Shown piece by piece: positions 39,250 to 39,919 of a stretch of DNA of 39,919 nucleotides (its first letter is position 1; each line of letters opens with the position of its first letter). The notes under the pieces are model-generated. The model had not been told where the DNA came from. It ran no database searches and saw only the letters and a list, made by a program, of their open reading frames with translations. A program made the translations under genes and the position numbers. The stretch covers positions 1 through 39,919 of the forward strand of contig CANFMK010000003.1 in assembly GCA_947448325.1 (NCBI GenBank). The letters run 5' to 3'. Source of the stretch: Comamonadaceae bacterium. GTDB lineage: Bacteria > Pseudomonadota > Gammaproteobacteria > Burkholderiales > Burkholderiaceae_C.

Positions 39250-39919
39250 TCAATAGCGTTCGGTATTTCCACCCAAAGACTGCAAAACACCCAACCACAA
39301 AGCCGACCGCTCGACATAGGGTTCAGGATCTTGCGCGCCGCTGGCCTTGTCGTACACCGCCGTTTGCACCATCACAATGCCGCTGGCGGGCTGCACAAAC
39401 AAGGTCTGCCCATACACACCCTGAAATGCAAAGCTGCGTTCTTTCAAAGGGTGCAACCAAAACTGGTAACCGTAACCAAAGTACGGCGTGGCTTTGTAGG
39501 GCGCAAAAGCGGGGGGTTGCTTGGCAATGTCTGTGGCCTCTCGCAGGTAGTCGGCCGAAATGATTTGCCGCTGGCCCACTTTGCCCTCATTGGCCATCAA
39601 CACGCCCAAGCGCCCCCAGTCACGCAAGGTGGCATTGAAACAAAAATAGGCTGCCGCTTGGCGATCACGGCCGTGGCACCAAAATGCATCGCTTTCAGCG
39701 CCCAGAGGTTGCCACAGCCATTCGGTGGTCAAGTCGGCCAAGCTGCGCCCAGTCGCGCCGGTCAATACGCGCCCCAGCACTTCGGTCTCGGCGCTGGCAT
39801 AAACAAACTTTTCGCCCGATGGGCTGTGCCGCTGCGAAAACGATCGCAACACATTGACCACAGACGGACTGCCCGTGGCAAAACTGTAAGAGAGTTTGGA
39901 GACATCGTCCTGACCGTCA
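39250..39919 (-). CDS. Beta-lactamase-family serine hydrolase, C-terminal part
   Basis: The frame is open to the window edge, so the N-terminus with the S-x-x-K nucleophile lies outside. The visible 222 or so residues match class C beta-lactamase-like hydrolases: F-x-Y-A-S-A-E-T-E-V-L-G carries the second motif (Y-A-S where Y-x-N/S is usual). It continues W-L-W-Q-P-L-G-A-E-S-D-A, R-D-W-G-R-L-G-V-L-M-A-N-E-G and Y-G-Y-G-Y-Q-F-W. The third motif is near F-A-F-Q-G-V-Y-G-Q, and the family's G-x-x-G-Q is clear. These are usually periplasmic or secreted esterases or peptidases; the substrate is unknown. It converges on nth with ten bases between stops. Confidence 0.85.
   Translation of the reverse strand, partial: DGQDDVSKLSYSFATGSPSVVNVLRSFSQRHSPSGEKFVYASAETEVLGRVLTGATGRSLADLTTEWLWQPLGAESDAFWCHGRDRQAAAYFCFNATLRDWGRLGVLMANEGKVGQRQIISADYLREATDIAKQPPAFAPYKATPYFGYGYQFWLHPLKERSFAFQGVYGQTLFVQPASGIVMVQTAVYDKASGAQDPEPYVERSALWLGVLQSLGGNTERY

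Noticed and set aside
1-39919. Insertion sequences, prophage, CRISPR arrays, toxin-antitoxin pairs, replication origin
   Set aside because: No transposase, integrase, repeat-spacer pattern, toxin-like pair or DnaA-box cluster was seen on either strand.

Overview
This window looks like a chromosomal segment of a Burkholderiales betaproteobacterium, most likely a Comamonadaceae member of the Limnohabitans/Rhodoferax/Polaromonas type. The reasons are two Bug-family (tripartite tricarboxylate transporter) binding proteins, a Rhizobium-type glycerol ABC transporter, a BdhA-type hydroxybutyrate dehydrogenase, a RelA with the EXDD synthetase motif, and the ispD/ispF/mfd neighbourhood. The placement is inferred from protein style and gene content, not from a marker gene. 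I saw no insertion sequence, prophage, CRISPR array or rRNA. Genes are densely packed and no gene-free stretch exceeds about 285 bases.

Region 1 (1-2969): the tail of a Bug protein, then a four-gene minus-strand cluster of unknown role. It encodes a CxxCxxCC (YkgJ-like) protein, a GNAT/Ate1-like acyltransferase, a small SET-domain lysine methyltransferase and a MinD/FlhG-like ATPase. Region 2 (3251-7063): an SDR, a YghU-type and a second glutathione transferase, then a 2-oxoglutarate/Fe(II) oxygenase facing an HD-domain protein whose His/Asp pattern resembles HD-type diiron oxygenases. Region 3 (7183-17324): a complete glycerol utilisation locus. glpS-T-P-Q, a DUF2160 gene, glpV and glpD run leftwards, and glpR and glpK run rightwards from a shared control region with repeated TGTTCG-type boxes. 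Glycerol is imported by the ABC system, phosphorylated by GlpK and oxidised by GlpD.

Region 4 (17340-23082) is the most unusual part. A TetR-family regulator sits among two paralogous membrane-anchored proteins of unknown function, a long-chain acyl-CoA ligase, a four-helix membrane protein and a chimeric protein. The chimera joins a haloalkane-dehalogenase-like N-terminus to the C-terminal part of a PTGR/CurA-like oxidoreductase. Three copies of a 17-bp palindrome (consensus TGRCACTnATAGTGCCA) lie upstream of the three transcription units and overlap likely -10 elements. A second shared box (AGGAWAAACCCTAG) abuts two likely -35 elements. I read this as a previously unnamed TetR-controlled regulon for a hydrophobic, possibly halogenated or acyl, substrate.

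Region 5 (23164-39919) is mostly housekeeping: tRNA-Val(GAC) with its terminator behind relA, an alpha/beta hydrolase, bdhA, an OmpR/EnvZ-type pair, ispF, ispD, mfd, a second Bug protein, serB, a DUF3820 protein, an Asp-nucleophile alpha/beta hydrolase, a PLP aminotransferase, nth, and a beta-lactamase-family serine hydrolase running off the window.
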